This document shows positions 43,794-52,194 of a DNA stretch of 64,000 nt, one piece after another. The stretch's first letter is position 1; each line of letters starts with the position of its first letter. The stretch spans positions 186,001 through 250,000 of the forward strand of contig NZ_JACTGR010000001.1 of assembly GCF_014489075.1 (NCBI RefSeq), read 5' to 3'. Under the pieces are notes generated by a model. The model ran no database searches. It was not told where the DNA came from and saw nothing but the letters and a program-made list of their open reading frames with translations. Position numbers and translations under genes: made by a program. Source of the stretch: Sphingomonas sp. JC676 (GTDB taxonomy: Bacteria; Pseudomonadota; Alphaproteobacteria; Sphingomonadales; Sphingomonadaceae).

Positions 43794-45161
43794 GTGACTC
43801 AAGCAAAAGCCTTGGAGCGGGATGATATGGAGGCAGTCACAAAGGCATGGACGCATGTGCGGGGCAATCTGCGCCGCTCTGCGGGCCAGCGCCTGTTCGA
43901 TCAGTGGCTGAAGCCTGTCGTCCTCATCGAGGAAAGCGATACGAGCGCCGTCCGCCTGGGCCTGCCGTCTGCGTTCATGACGCAGTGGGTGAAGAATCAC
44001 TATGCCGAGCGCCTGCTGCTCGAGTTCCGTGCCGTGCTGCCCGCCGTCCGCACCGTTTCGATCGAGACGCTGACCGAGGCACCGGCGGTGCTCAGGGTCG
44101 ATCCGCCCCCGATCGCGAATCACGCCGCGCCCGCCGAGCGTCCCAGTTTCGATCCGCGCTTCACCTTCGATCGATTCGTCGTTGATGCGAGCAACCGAGT
44201 CGCGTTCAACGCGGCGATGACGGTCGCCGAGCCGGGCAGCCCGCGCTTCAACCCGCTCTACCTCCATGCGGGCACCGGGCAGGGCAAGACGCACCTGATG
44301 CACGCGATTGGCCACGCGTTCCTTGAGGCGAATCCAGAAGCCACCGCGATCTATTCGACCGGCGAGCGCTTCATGTTCGAGTTCGTCCAAGCGCTGCGCA
44401 ACAAGGATACCCACGCGTTCAAGACGCGGCTGCGCTCGGTCGATCTGCTGATGATCGACGATCTGCAGTTCATCGGCGGCAAGGACGCGACGCAGGAAGA
44501 GTTCTTCCACACGGTCAACGAGTTCATGGGTGCCGGTAAGCGGCTGGTGATCGCCGCCGATCGCGCTCCCCAGGCGCTCGAGGGCTTCGAGACTCGCCTG
44601 GCCGGGCGCCTCGCTTCGGGGCTGGTGGCGGACATCAAGCCTGCCGAGCTCGAGCTTCGCCGCGCGATCATCGTGCGCAAGCTCGACGACATGCCGGCGG
44701 TCGCGATGCCCGACGAAGTCGCGGACCTGCTGGCGGCGCGAATCACCTCGAACGTCCGGGAGCTCGAAGGCGCGCTCAATCGCCTGCTCGCTTATGCCAA
44801 TCTCTCGAACGAGACGATCACGATCGACTTCGCGACCACCGTGCTGGGCGAAGTGCTGCGCAACAGCCAGCGCCGCATCACGATCGACGAGATCCAGCGC
44901 GCGGTCTCGACCCATTTCGAGGTCAAGCAGATCGACCTGATCTCGGAGCGCCGCGCGGTGGCGATCGCGCGGCCGCGTCAGATCGCGATGTACCTCGCCA
45001 AGCGCCTGACCACGCGCTCGCTGCCCGAGATCGGCCGCAAGTTCGGCAATCGCGACCATTCGACCGTGATCCACGCGGTCAAGCGGATCGAGGATCTGCG
45101 CGGCAAGGACAGCGAGATCGACGGCGCGGTGCGCACGTTGATGCGGACGCTGGAGGGCTGA
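43794..45161 (+). CDS. dnaA: Chromosomal replication initiator protein
   Basis: This 455-residue protein has all DnaA domains. Domain I covers about 12-85 and a short linker follows. The AAA+ domain has Walker A AGTGQGKTH near 160-168, Walker B LLMIDDLQF near 218 and LAGRLASGLVADI. Domain IV carries the DNA-binding signature RDHSTVIHAVKRIE near 420. It opens the origin for replication. The GTG at 43794 follows GGGAGGGG; the ATG at 43827 is an alternative start. The gene stands alone on the plus strand. Confidence 0.96.
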   Translation: MTQAKALERDDMEAVTKAWTHVRGNLRRSAGQRLFDQWLKPVVLIEESDTSAVRLGLPSAFMTQWVKNHYAERLLLEFRAVLPAVRTVSIETLTEAPAVLRVDPPPIANHAAPAERPSFDPRFTFDRFVVDASNRVAFNAAMTVAEPGSPRFNPLYLHAGTGQGKTHLMHAIGHAFLEANPEATAIYSTGERFMFEFVQALRNKDTHAFKTRLRSVDLLMIDDLQFIGGKDATQEEFFHTVNEFMGAGKRLVIAADRAPQALEGFETRLAGRLASGLVADIKPAELELRRAIIVRKLDDMPAVAMPDEVADLLAARITSNVRELEGALNRLLAYANLSNETITIDFATTVLGEVLRNSQRRITIDEIQRAVSTHFEVKQIDLISERRAVAIARPRQIAMYLAKRLTTRSLPEIGRKFGNRDHSTVIHAVKRIEDLRGKDSEIDGAVRTLMRTLEG

Positions 45162-45264
45162 CAAGGTAATTCCTCACCCCAAGAGGTGAGGGGCGGGGTG
45201 GAGGAGACGAGAGCGGGGGCAACGCTTTCAGGTCACGCCTCCACCCCGACCAGCCGACAGACGA

Positions 45265-46086
45265 TCAACCGCAGCCGCGGCCTTCCTTCCGCGCCGCCCA
45301 GGCGATGGCGCCATCGATCAGCTTCAGATGCTGCGGGTCTGAATAGGCCTGAGGCTTGTGGCCCAGCGCTGAGTAGAAGATGCGCGCGCGGCCTTCGCAG
45401 CGCCACCAGATCAGCGCGTGCTTGTCCCCCATGGTGTGGCGGGGCTCGAGCCGCATGCCGGTCTCGTCGAGTCGCGCGAGGACGTGCGTGTCGGCGCGCA
45501 GGGGTTCGGAATAGGCGTAATATTCTTCGGTCCAGCGCCAGCGCGGGGGTAGCTTGCGCGTGGCGGGGTGGGTGCGGTCGAGCACGATAATGTCGCTGGT
45601 CTGGAACTGGTCGGCACCGCCGGGGTGGCCGGTATAGCCTCCATAGCCGAGCAGGTGCTGGTACCAGTCGGGATGGCTGCCGTCGCCCGCGCCGTGCAGC
45701 CCGACGAACCCGCGGCCGCTGGCGATATAGTCCTGAAAGGCGTCGCGCTGCGCCGGCGTGAACGGGTCCCCGGTCGCGCTGGCGAAGACGATCAGATCGA
45801 AGCGGGCGAGCTGCTGCGGGTTGAACACCGCGGCATTCTCGGTCGCGAAGACGCTCCAGCTCCGCTTGCGCGCCAGCGTCGAGACCGCCTTCACCGCGTC
45901 GGGGATGCTGTCGTGTCGATAGCTGTTGGTCTTGCTGAAGATCAGCACCGCCGGATGGCGCAGCTTGGGCAGCGCGGGCGCGACGCTGTCGAAGGTCGGC
46001 TGGGGACGGCGCGGATCCGGCGCGTTTTGCGCAGTTGCGGTCGTGGCGAGCGCAACCAGCGCCGCGCCGAGCTTCCATCCCATCAT
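45265..46086 (-). CDS. ThuA-like domain secreted protein
   Basis: This 273-residue protein has a signal peptide (MGWKLGAALVALATTATA) and a class I glutamine-amidotransferase-like ThuA fold: VLIFSKTNSYRHDSI, GRGFVGLHGAGDG and GYTGHPGG. The ThuA family is linked to trehalose and other sugar use, and periplasmic members accompany glycan breakdown, but the reaction is not established. The start at 46086 has GGAGGGAAGC upstream. It is a single gene, convergent with dnaA. Confidence 0.82.
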   Translation of the reverse strand: MMGWKLGAALVALATTATAQNAPDPRRPQPTFDSVAPALPKLRHPAVLIFSKTNSYRHDSIPDAVKAVSTLARKRSWSVFATENAAVFNPQQLARFDLIVFASATGDPFTPAQRDAFQDYIASGRGFVGLHGAGDGSHPDWYQHLLGYGGYTGHPGGADQFQTSDIIVLDRTHPATRKLPPRWRWTEEYYAYSEPLRADTHVLARLDETGMRLEPRHTMGDKHALIWWRCEGRARIFYSALGHKPQAYSDPQHLKLIDGAIAWAARKEGRGCG

Positions 46087-46141
46087 GCTTCCCTCCAACT
46101 GTTATGTCGCGAGGCTAACCGGTGCCCCGGCCGACGTCACC

Positions 46142-47131
46142 TCAGACCTGTAATCCCACCGCCTGCTGTGCCGCTTTCAGCGTCGGCGCGGCCAGCGCAT
46201 TGGCGCGGTCGGCACCCTTGGCGAGCTGGGCTCCGACTTCGGCGCGGTCGTCGAGCAGCCGTGTCAGCCGGTCGCGGATCGGCGCGAGCACCGAGATGGC
46301 GAGATCAGCGAGCGCGGGCTTGAAGGCGCCGAAGCCCTGGCCCGCGAACTGCGCGACCACGGCTTGGGGTTCGATGTCCGCAAGCGCGGCATAGATCGTC
46401 ACCAGATTCTTCGCCTCGGGCCGTTCGGCCAGCGCGTCGAACGAATCGGGCAGCGGTTCGGGATCGGTCTTGGCCTTGCGGAACTTGGCGGCGATCGTGT
46501 CGTCATCGTCGATCAGGTTGATCCGCGACAGGTCCGACGGATCGGACTTGGACATCTTCGCGCCGCCGTCGCGCAGGCTCATGATCCGCGGCGCCGCCTT
46601 CGAGATGAAGGGTTCGGGCAGCGGGAACAGCTCCACGCCGAAATCGGTGTTGAACTTGGCCGCGATGTCGCGGGCCAGTTCTAGATGCTGCTTCTGGTCC
46701 TCGCCCACCGGCACGTGCGTCGCCTTGTAGACGAGCACGTCCGCCGCCTGGAGCACCGGATAGGTGAACAGGCCGACGCTGGCGCCTTCGCGGTTCTTGC
46801 CGGCCTTGTCCTTCCACTGGGTCATGCGGTTCAGCCAGCCCATCCGCGCCGTGCCCTGGAGGATCCAGCACAATTCGGCATGCGCGGGGACGCGCGCCTG
46901 GTTGAACAGGATCGCGCGATCGTCGATGCCCGAGGCGAGCAGCGTCGCGGCCATCTCGATCGTCGAATTAGCGAGCTCCTGCGGGCTCACATTGCCCGTC
47001 AGCGCATGGAGATCGGCGAGGAAGAACAGGCATTCGCCTTGGTCCTGCATCGTCACCCATTGCTTGATCGCACCGAGATAGTTGCCGAGGTGGAGATTGC
47101 CGGTGGTCTGGATGCCGGAAACGACGCGCAT
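46142..47131 (-). CDS. trpS: Tryptophanyl-tRNA synthetase
   Basis: This 329-residue class I synthetase begins [20 protein letters not shown], which includes the HIGH-type motif (GNLHLGNY), and has KMSKS as [10 protein letters not shown] near 195. It charges tRNA-Trp. Length is normal. It lies downstream of murJ on the same strand with a gap of about 106 bases in which I see no gene. Confidence 0.96.
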   Translation of the reverse strand: MRVVSGIQTTGNLHLGNYLGAIKQWVTMQDQGECLFFLADLHALTGNVSPQELANSTIEMAATLLASGIDDRAILFNQARVPAHAELCWILQGTARMGWLNRMTQWKDKAGKNREGASVGLFTYPVLQAADVLVYKATHVPVGEDQKQHLELARDIAAKFNTDFGVELFPLPEPFISKAAPRIMSLRDGGAKMSKSDPSDLSRINLIDDDDTIAAKFRKAKTDPEPLPDSFDALAERPEAKNLVTIYAALADIEPQAVVAQFAGQGFGAFKPALADLAISVLAPIRDRLTRLLDDRAEVGAQLAKGADRANALAAPTLKAAQQAVGLQV

Positions 47132-47237
47132 GACTATTCACTCCGCGCACCCGGGTTACCGTTCGGCCGTTGGACGGGCCGCGGATCCGGGACGGCGGGG
47201 GCGCTGCCGCACTATCAATGTCCGGGACGGCCGCTCC

Positions 47238-48806
47238 CTAGCGTGGCTGGCGGCGGCCGACCAGCGCCTTGATGTCCGAGATCAGGAAGGCGCGGGTGAC
47301 GAAACAGGCGATCGCATAGATCGCACAGCCGGCGCCGACGAGCGCCACCAGCGCAGTGTAGCGGGCGACCGCGTGGCCGTTCAGCCAGGGATCGAGCAGC
47401 CGGTCGCACCCGTACAGTGCCGCGCCCATCAGCAGCGCGGCGAGCGCGAGCCGGGGCAGGCGGCGACGGAGTTGCGCGTCGGCGGCGAAATGCCCGCGCT
47501 TCACCAGCGTGTGATAGAGCATCCAGACATTGACCGTGGACGACAGCGCTGTGGCGAGTGGCGGGCCGACATGGCCGATCAGCGGGATCAAGGCGAGGTT
47601 GGCGGCGATGTTCACCGCGACCGAGATCATCGCGTAGCGGACCGGCGTTTTGGTGTCCTGCCGTGCATAATAGCCGGGCGTCAGCACCTTCACGAGGACA
47701 TAGGAGGGCAGGCCGATCGAGAAGCCGGCGAGCGCCCAGGCACACTTCACCGTGTCGACGGCAGTGAAATGGCCGTACTGGAACAGGCCGCGCACGATCG
47801 GTTCGGCGGCGACGATCAGCGCGACCATTGCCGGCAGCGTCAGGAAGAGCGCCAGCTCCATCCCACGATTCTGCGTCTCCATCGCTTCCACATCCTTGCC
47901 GGCGCCGAGCAGGCGCGAGATGGTGGGGAGCAGGATGGTGCCCAGGCCGATGCCGATCATCCCGAGCGGAAGCTGGTTCAGCCGATCGGCATAATAAATG
48001 TACGAGATCGAGCCCGCGCCGAGCAGATAGCCCGAGAGCGCGGTGGAGATGACCAGGTTGAGCTGGACCGCGCCGGCGCCCAGCGCGGCGGGGAGGATCA
48101 GCTTCATCAGGCGCTTCACTTCAGGATCGAGCCGCGGCAGGCGCGGCCGCAGCGATACCCCCGAGGCGCGGCAGGCGAGCGCCAGCCAGCCCAATTGGAG
48201 CAGGCCGCCCACCGGCACCGCGATCGCCTGCGCGCGGGCGGTCTCGTAAGGGGTGCCGTTGAAGAAGAACAGCGCCGAGACCATCGCGATGTTGAGCAGG
48301 ATCGGAGCGGCGGCGTTGACCCAGAATTTGTCGAGCGAGTTGAGGATGCCGCCGAGCAACGAGGCGAGGCAGATCAGCATCAGATAGGGGATGGTGATCC
48401 GCGACAGCTCGACCGCGAAGGCGAACTGGTCGTGCGTCGGATGCTGCTTGGCGAAACCCCCGGACAGCGCAGCGGTGAGTGGCCAGGCGGCGGCAAGCAT
48501 CACCACGGTCATCAGGGCCAGGAAGGCGAACAGCACCGCCAGCGTGCGCTCGGCGAAATCCAGGGCCGGGCCGCGCTCGCCCCCTTCGGCGAGCTTGCGG
48601 TTGAACATCGGGATGAACGCTGCCGAGAAGGCACCCTCGGCGAAGAAGGCGCGGAACATGTTCGGCAGGCGGAAGGCGACCAGAAAGGCGTCGGACGCGA
48701 AATTGGCGCCGACATAGCGCGCCTGGAGCGAATCGCGGACGAGTGCGAGGATGCGGCTCGCGAGCGTCAGCCCGCCGACCGAACCCAGAGCGCGGGCGAG
48801 TTTCAT
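47238..48806 (-). CDS. murJ: Lipid II flippase MurJ
   Basis: This 522-residue MOP-superfamily membrane protein has about 14 helices. The MurJ signature ARYVGANFASDAFLVAFRLPN and AEGAFSAAFIPMF lie in the first 65 residues. It moves lipid-linked peptidoglycan precursor across the inner membrane. Location next to trpS fits the common alphaproteobacterial arrangement. It lies 67 bases downstream of secB and may share its transcript. Confidence 0.95.
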   Translation of the reverse strand: MKLARALGSVGGLTLASRILALVRDSLQARYVGANFASDAFLVAFRLPNMFRAFFAEGAFSAAFIPMFNRKLAEGGERGPALDFAERTLAVLFAFLALMTVVMLAAAWPLTAALSGGFAKQHPTHDQFAFAVELSRITIPYLMLICLASLLGGILNSLDKFWVNAAAPILLNIAMVSALFFFNGTPYETARAQAIAVPVGGLLQLGWLALACRASGVSLRPRLPRLDPEVKRLMKLILPAALGAGAVQLNLVISTALSGYLLGAGSISYIYYADRLNQLPLGMIGIGLGTILLPTISRLLGAGKDVEAMETQNRGMELALFLTLPAMVALIVAAEPIVRGLFQYGHFTAVDTVKCAWALAGFSIGLPSYVLVKVLTPGYYARQDTKTPVRYAMISVAVNIAANLALIPLIGHVGPPLATALSSTVNVWMLYHTLVKRGHFAADAQLRRRLPRLALAALLMGAALYGCDRLLDPWLNGHAVARYTALVALVGAGCAIYAIACFVTRAFLISDIKALVGRRQPR

Positions 48807-48873
48807 TGCGGCGTCAGTGCGTCAGAAGGGCGGGGAGCAGCGCGGCGCACATCTGCTCCCCATTCCAGTCCGT

Positions 48874-49377
48874 TCAGGCCTGACCGGCTTCCTGACCGGC
48901 TTCGAGCGCCTGCTGCGCGCGCTGCGCCATGTAGATGCCGCCGAAATCGATCGGCTCGAGCATCAGCGGCGGGAAGCCGCCGTCGCGGACCGCATCGGCG
49001 AGCACGCGGCGAGCGAAGGGGAACAGAATGCGCGGCGCTTCGCCGAGCAGGAACGGATCGATCTGGTCCGCCGGGATGTTGCGCAGCCCGAACAGGCCTG
49101 CATAGGAAAGGTCGACGAGGAACGCGACCTGGCTCTCGGCCTGGGCGCGGACTTCGATCTTGAGCACGACCTCATAGACGTCGTCGAGAACCTTGCCCGA
49201 GCCGATGTTGAACTGGACGTCGATCGCGGGCGGGGTCTGTGCCTGATAGATGGCGGGCGCGTTGGGATTCTCGAACGAGAAGTCCTTCACATATTGCGAC
49301 AGCACGCCCACCTGCGGCGCGGTGTCTTCGCCGTTCGCCTGGGGCTCGCCGAATTCGGCGGTGTCGTTCTCGGCCAT
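48874..49377 (-). CDS. secB: Protein-export chaperone SecB
   Basis: This 167-residue tetrameric chaperone has VLSQYVKDFSFENPNAP near the N-terminus, YAGLFGLRNI in the middle and the closing DFGGIYMAQRAQQ helix. It keeps preproteins unfolded for SecA. The secB gene divergent from a Tim44-like gene is a hallmark arrangement of alphaproteobacteria. There are 164 bases between the starts. Confidence 0.95.
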   Translation of the reverse strand: MAENDTAEFGEPQANGEDTAPQVGVLSQYVKDFSFENPNAPAIYQAQTPPAIDVQFNIGSGKVLDDVYEVVLKIEVRAQAESQVAFLVDLSYAGLFGLRNIPADQIDPFLLGEAPRILFPFARRVLADAVRDGGFPPLMLEPIDFGGIYMAQRAQQALEAGQEAGQA

Positions 49378-49486
49378 TCGAAGTTTCCTCTTTTTTCCGG
49401 AAAGTTTCGCGCGCTCGGCGCGTTACGCAGCCGCGCGCCTAGCAGGCAGGCGCGGGCCGTGCAATCGGTGGGTATTAGTCGATGAT

Positions 49487-49515
49487 TTGAATCCCGAGGC
49501 GGGACGGCTTATGTA
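49487..49515 (+). promoter_or_regulatory. Probable promoter of the Tim44-like gene
   Basis: TTGAAT (49487-49492), a 17-base spacer, then TATGTA (49510-49515), 26 bases before the GTG start at 49542. Placement between divergent genes and the canonical spacing support it. Confidence 0.5.
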
Positions 49516-49541
49516 GGCCTGTACAGGCTCTTGGAGGCGCG

Positions 49542-50186
49542 GTGTTTTACGTTATTCTTTTCGCGATGGTGGCAGGCTTCCTGGCGCTTCGGCTCTATTC
49601 GGTGCTCGGCAAACGCACCGGCCATGAGCAGGCGCTGCCCAAGCCGGCGGAGGAGCGCGTCATCGCGGCGCCGCTCCCGCGCACCATCGATGCCGTGCCC
49701 GAAGTCCGTGAAAGCGGCAATCGCACGATCGAGGCCGGTGCCGAGACCGGGCTTCGCGCCGTGGTCAGCGCCGATTCGAGCTTCGACGTCGCGCAGTTCA
49801 TCGAAGGCGCCAAGTCCGCGTACAAGATGATCCTCGAATCCTATTGGAAGGGTGACGAGGACACGCTGAGCTGGCTCGTCGAAGAGGATGTCCGCGCCGG
49901 CTTCACCCAGGCGATCGCCGACCGCAAGGCGGCGGGGCATGTGCTCGAGAACCGGCTGATCGCGATCGAGCGCGCCGTTATCGCCGAGGCTTCGGTCGAG
50001 GGCCGGGTGGCCCGGATTGCGGTGCGCTTCGATGCCGATATCGCTGCCGTGACGCTCGATCAGGATGGCAATCTCGTCGCCGGCTCGATGACCGACGCCG
50101 TCGAGACGCACGACGTGTGGACCTTCGCGCGCAACCTGCGCAGCGACGATCCCAACTGGAAGCTCGTCGAAACCGACGAAGCCTGA
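49542..50186 (+). CDS. Tim44-like (TimA) membrane-anchored protein
   Basis: This 214-residue protein has one N-terminal helix (FYVILFAMVAGFLALRLYSVL), a proline-rich linker, and a Tim44-type domain from about 85 onward (FIEGAKSAYKMILESYWKGD). The eukaryotic relative tethers mitochondrial Hsp70 to the import channel. Bacterial members act in the envelope, with roles not fully settled. The GTG start has GGAGG 8 bases upstream. The mltA gene follows by 5 bases. Confidence 0.88.
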   Translation: MFYVILFAMVAGFLALRLYSVLGKRTGHEQALPKPAEERVIAAPLPRTIDAVPEVRESGNRTIEAGAETGLRAVVSADSSFDVAQFIEGAKSAYKMILESYWKGDEDTLSWLVEEDVRAGFTQAIADRKAAGHVLENRLIAIERAVIAEASVEGRVARIAVRFDADIAAVTLDQDGNLVAGSMTDAVETHDVWTFARNLRSDDPNWKLVETDEA

Positions 50187-50191
50187 GAGGC

Positions 50192-51523
50192 ATGATGCGG
50201 ATCTGGGGGGGATTGGCGCTCGCGGCGCTGCTGGGCGCGTGTTCGGGCGGCATCGTTCCTTCTTCGGCCGGGCAACGCCCCGCGCCTGCTGCTGGTCCCT
50301 CAGCGCCGCGCGAAGCCGCCCCGCCCCGGGAGACCAGGCCCGCAATACTTCCCGAAACCCCGGCAAACCTTCCGGCGCGCCAGCCGACTCCGGCGATCCC
50401 GCTGTCGCCCGCTCCGGCGTCCGCCGTGCCCGCGGGGGTGACGACCGCCGCCGGCGCCGGGCTCCTGCCCGGTCCTGCCGTCGATACGCTGCCGATCACC
50501 CAGGACGGCGCCGAGCGCGCGCTGGCCGCCTTCCGCATCTCCTGCCCGACGCTCCAGCGCCGCACCGACGCGACTGGGCTGACGCGCGGCGCGGACTGGG
50601 CCGATGCCTGCGCTTCGGCGGCAACCTGGTCTTCTCGCGACGCGCCCGCCTTCTTCGCGCGCTGGTTCGAGACGGTGCAGATCGCCGACGGCAAGGCGTT
50701 CGCCACCGGCTATTACGATCCCGAGATCTCTGGCTCGCGCGACAAAAGGCACGGCTATGAAGTGCCGGTCTACGGCATTCCCGACGATCTGGTCGATGTC
50801 GATCTCGGTCTTTTCTCCGACGACATGAAGGGCAAGCACATCCGCGGCCGTGTGAAGGGCAAGAATTTCGTGCCCTATTATGACCGTGGCGAAATCGAGG
50901 CCGGCGCGCTGCAGGGGCATGCCCCGGTGATCGCTTATGCAGCGGACCCGGTCGAAATCTTCTTCCTCCAGGTCCAGGGCTCGGGCCGGCTGCATCTGCC
51001 CGACGGCGGCGTGATGCGGATCGGCTATGCCGGGCAGAACGGCCGCGACTATACTGGCATCGGCAAGCTGATGCGCGACCGCGGGTTGCTTGGCCCCGGC
51101 CAGGCATCGATGCAGGGCATCATGGGTTACCTGCGCGCACACCCCGAAGAGGGCGCCGCGATCATGCGCGAGAATAAGAGCTTCGTGTTCTTCAAGGAAC
51201 TGACAGGTGCCGGCCCGCTCGGTGCGATGGGGCATCCGGTGACCGGCTGGGTCAGCGCCGCGGCGGACCCGAAGTTCGTGCCGCTGGGCGCCCCGGTCTT
51301 CCTCTCGATGGACCGCACCGACGCGACGGGGCTCTGGGTCGCCCAGGATACCGGCGGCGCGATCAAGGGACCCAATCGCATCGATACCTTCTGGGGCGCG
51401 GGCGAGGATGCGCGCGCGATCGCGGGGGGCATGTCCGCGCGGGGCACGGCCTGGCTGCTGCTGCCCAAGGGCACGCTGGCCCGCCTGGCGCCGGTGGCTA
51501 CGCCGGTTCCGGCAAACCCGTGA
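50192..51523 (+). CDS. mltA: Membrane-bound lytic murein transglycosylase A
   Basis: This lipoprotein of about 443 residues has the lipobox LAALLGAC and a proline- and alanine-rich linker of about 75 residues. The MltA barrel follows (ATGYYDPEISGSRD, PYYDRGEIEAG, FFLQVQGSGRL), then the 3D domain VAQDTGGAIKGPNRIDTFWG, whose first Asp is the catalytic acid. It cleaves peptidoglycan glycan strands with formation of 1,6-anhydro ends. ATG 50192 and ATG 50195 are equivalent start choices. Confidence 0.93.
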   Translation: MMRIWGGLALAALLGACSGGIVPSSAGQRPAPAAGPSAPREAAPPRETRPAILPETPANLPARQPTPAIPLSPAPASAVPAGVTTAAGAGLLPGPAVDTLPITQDGAERALAAFRISCPTLQRRTDATGLTRGADWADACASAATWSSRDAPAFFARWFETVQIADGKAFATGYYDPEISGSRDKRHGYEVPVYGIPDDLVDVDLGLFSDDMKGKHIRGRVKGKNFVPYYDRGEIEAGALQGHAPVIAYAADPVEIFFLQVQGSGRLHLPDGGVMRIGYAGQNGRDYTGIGKLMRDRGLLGPGQASMQGIMGYLRAHPEEGAAIMRENKSFVFFKELTGAGPLGAMGHPVTGWVSAAADPKFVPLGAPVFLSMDRTDATGLWVAQDTGGAIKGPNRIDTFWGAGEDARAIAGGMSARGTAWLLLPKGTLARLAPVATPVPANP

Positions 51524-52122
51524 CGGGGCGCGGGCGCAAATTGGCGCCCGAGGAAGCGGCGCTTTGGCAACGCGTCATCGCGACGGTGACGCCTTTGGTG
51601 CGCGCCAAGGCGGCACCCGTCGGCAAGCCCGCGGTGGCGGCACAAGTCGAAGAACAGGCCGCCCCGGTTCCGCCGCCGGCAAAGCCAGCCGCGCCGCGTC
51701 TTCCGAAGCATCCCGTTCAGCGCATCCCACCCGCGCCGGTCCGCAAGGAGGCGAGCGAGAATACCCTCGACGGATCGTGGGACCGCCGCCTGTCGCGCGG
51801 GCTCGTCTCGCCCGAAAGCTCGATCGACCTGCACGGCCACAACCTCGCCTCCGCCTATGACCGGCTCGATTTCGGCCTCGCCCAGGCGGTCGCGCGGGGC
51901 GACCGCGTGCTGCTGCTGATCACCGGCAAGCCGCCGCGCCCCGAATCGGAGCGGCCGCACGCGCGCGGCGCGATTCGCGCGGCGGTGGGCGATTGGCTCG
52001 CCTCCTCGCGCCACGCCGATCGGATCGCGGCGGTCCGCGCCGCGCATCCGCGCCATGGCGGAACGGGTGCGCTCTACATCGTGCTGCGGCGCCCAAAACC
52101 TGCAGCACAGCGAAATTCTTAA
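51520..52122 (+). CDS. Smr/MutS2-domain endonuclease-like protein
   Basis: This 200-residue protein has a disordered proline-rich middle (about 45-80) and a C-terminal Smr domain. The domain has SIDLHGHNLASAYDRLD near 107, LLLITGK near 135 and GGTGALYIVLRR at the end. Smr domains nick DNA or RNA. The GTG start overlaps the mltA stop (GTGA), so the two are coupled, an order common in alphaproteobacteria. Confidence 0.9.
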   Translation: MTGRGRKLAPEEAALWQRVIATVTPLVRAKAAPVGKPAVAAQVEEQAAPVPPPAKPAAPRLPKHPVQRIPPAPVRKEASENTLDGSWDRRLSRGLVSPESSIDLHGHNLASAYDRLDFGLAQAVARGDRVLLLITGKPPRPESERPHARGAIRAAVGDWLASSRHADRIAAVRAAHPRHGGTGALYIVLRRPKPAAQRNS

Positions 52123-52194
52123 CCTCTCTCTGCGAGCATCCCTCCTTCTGATCCCGGGCGGGGCCCCGGCACGGTGTGGGGATAGAGTCGGCAG

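Noticed and set aside
45172..45191. Hairpin CCTCACC...GGTGAGG after dnaA as a terminator
   Set aside because: The stem is only 7 bp and is not followed by a T-run on either strand, so I did not list it as a terminator.
45233..46078. A 281-codon minus frame overlapping the ThuA-like gene
   Set aside because: It is an Arg/Ala-rich shadow in another frame; the ThuA-like frame has a signal peptide, a ribosome site and family motifs.
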